Positions 4,945 through 5,620 of a DNA stretch of 5,620 nucleotides are shown one piece after another (within the stretch, counting starts at the first letter, position 1; every line of letters starts with the position of its first letter). The stretch is from Alphaproteobacteria bacterium (GTDB lineage: Bacteria; Pseudomonadota; Alphaproteobacteria; Rhizobiales; Hyphomicrobiaceae). A program made the position numbers and the translations under genes. Under the pieces are notes generated by a model. The model was not told the DNA's origin. It saw only the letters and a list, made by a program, of their open reading frames with translations, and did no database searches. The DNA lies in assembly GCA_024279745.1 (NCBI GenBank), contig JAJRRE010000204.1, forward strand, positions 1-5,620, written 5' to 3'.

Positions 4945-5620
4945 TGACGAACATCGCAGCCAAAGCCCAGGCGATCATTGGCGCTGGACAAAGTAAGCCG
5001 GCACGCGCGCAAGCGAGTTCCCATAGTCCCGACCCCTGGATCCGTTTTGGCGGCTGGACGCTGGCCATCCTGGCGGCGGTCTTTGCGCTCATGTCATGGG
5101 GCCTCACCATCAGCGGCGCGATCCTAGCTAGCGGTGTTGTCGGCGTCGAAGGTTCCTATCAAACCGTGCAAAACTCCGAGCGCGCCATCGTACAAAAAAT
5201 CCTGGTGAAAAACGGCGACCTGGTGCAACGGGGCCAATTGCTTATTGTCCTGGACGGCACCGACGCGCGGGCCGCAATGAGCATCACCCAGGCCAAACTC
5301 ACGACCGTCAAACTACAAATTGCACGCCTGATTGCCGAACGCGATGGAGCAACTGAATTGCTGCTTCCCGCTACCTTAACAGCTTCGCCGGCACAGCCCC
5401 CCATTTCCGCGAAGCCCGCCGCTCGTCGCAACACAGTCGTTCCGCACCCTTCCCAGCGTGACACTCCTGCGGTGCTCGCCTCCCAGCGTGACACTCCTGC
5501 GGTGCTCGCCTCCCAGCGTGACACTCTTGCGGTGCTCGCCTCCCAGCGGGCACTATTCAAAAGCCGGATGAGCGCTCTCAACGGACAGCGCCAGGTTCTA
5601 ACCCGCCAAATCGAGCAACA
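4941..5620 (+). CDS. HlyD/PrtE-type membrane fusion protein of type I secretion, N-terminal part (cut by the window edge)
   Basis: This is the periplasmic adaptor that would link the upstream ABC exporter to an outer-membrane channel. The start overlaps the ABC stop (ATGA), so the two are translationally coupled. 226 codons are visible. Residues 1-37 are cytoplasmic; one membrane anchor spans about 38-58 (GWTLAILAAVFALMSWG). A half-lipoyl motif follows (about 76-110), with VQKILVKNGDLVQRGQLLIVLD close to the family consensus. In this family the stretch before it is usually Glu-Gly-Gly-Ile-Val; here it reads Glu-Arg-Ala-Ile-Val (80-84), so both glycines are lost. The helical hairpin starts near residue 112. 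After LLLPATL it is interrupted by a Pro/Ala-rich segment and three copies of SQRDTPAVLA (171-200), then resumes with SQRALFKSRMSALNGQRQVL. The insertion keeps the frame. The rest of the protein lies beyond the window. Confidence 0.9.
   Translation, partial: MMTNIAAKAQAIIGAGQSKPARAQASSHSPDPWIRFGGWTLAILAAVFALMSWGLTISGAILASGVVGVEGSYQTVQNSERAIVQKILVKNGDLVQRGQLLIVLDGTDARAAMSITQAKLTTVKLQIARLIAERDGATELLLPATLTASPAQPPISAKPAARRNTVVPHPSQRDTPAVLASQRDTPAVLASQRDTLAVLASQRALFKSRMSALNGQRQVLTRQIEQ
5382..5415. repeat. Inverted repeat GCTTCGC / GCGAAGC inside the fusion protein gene
   Basis: GCTTCGC (5382-5388) and GCGAAGC (5409-5415) are exact reverse complements 20 bases apart. They fall in the Pro/Ala-rich segment just before the tandem repeats, which is where the protein departs from the usual family pattern. 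It may be part of an inserted element or chance. Confidence 0.35.
5451..5548 (+). repeat. 30-bp tandem repeat, three copies plus a partial fourth, in the fusion protein gene
   Basis: Copies lie at 5451-5480, 5481-5510 and 5511-5540. The first two are identical and the third differs only at 5527 (C to T, Pro to Leu). Eight more bases (5541-5548) match the unit start. Each copy encodes SQRDTPAVLA in frame, so copy-number change would not break the gene. The units are directly adjacent with no spacers, so this is a minisatellite rather than a CRISPR array. Confidence 0.95.

Noticed and set aside
5451..5548. Possible CRISPR array
   Set aside because: The 30-base units abut with no spacers, and the stretch is an open reading frame continuous with the fusion protein.
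5159..5581. Minus-strand 140-codon frame with RWEASTAGVS repeats (and a second minus frame at 5371-5553)
   Set aside because: It lies antisense to the fusion protein gene, which has clear family motifs in the plus frame. The repeats in it merely mirror the 30-bp units.

Overview
The window looks like alphaproteobacterial chromosome, probably Hyphomicrobiales or a close relative. This rests on three things: a TadG-type Flp-pilus protein, a PrtD/HlyD-type type I secretion pair, and small secreted Tyr/Arg-rich proteins with Ala-X-Ala signal peptides. The taxonomic call is inference, because no rRNA or other marker gene is present.

Layout. (1) Positions 1-293, minus strand: the first 97 codons of a TadE/TadG-like protein, cut by the left edge. 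(2) 294-657: an AT-rich intergenic stretch with an operator-like palindrome (384-395) and an intrinsic terminator (511-546) serving the next minus-strand gene. (3) 658-1053, minus: a small exported basic protein with six cysteines. (4) 1054-1461: about 400 bases with no convincing gene, holding several hairpins. (5) 1462-1827, minus: a second small exported basic protein, very rich in Tyr, Arg and His. (6) 1828-2160: the divergent intergenic region, with inverted repeats upstream of both flanking genes. (7) 2161-4944, plus: a PrtD-type type I secretion ATPase/permease with an unusual N-terminal extension of about 320 residues rich in Pro, Gln and Ser, and a repetitive Gln/Ser tail. (8) 4941-5620, plus: its translationally coupled HlyD/PrtE-type membrane fusion protein, cut by the right edge. 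It carries an in-frame 30-bp tandem repeat in its periplasmic helical region.

How the genes work together. The ATPase/permease and the fusion protein would form the inner-membrane part of a one-step exporter that needs a TolC-like outer-membrane protein. Neither that protein nor an obvious substrate lies in the window. The two small proteins have Sec-type signal peptides and so are unlikely to be substrates of this exporter. Their proximity, and that of the Tad gene, hints at a cell-surface locus but proves no functional link.

No clearly new system is visible. The most unusual features are the long low-complexity N-terminus on the ABC protein and the in-frame minisatellite in the fusion protein.
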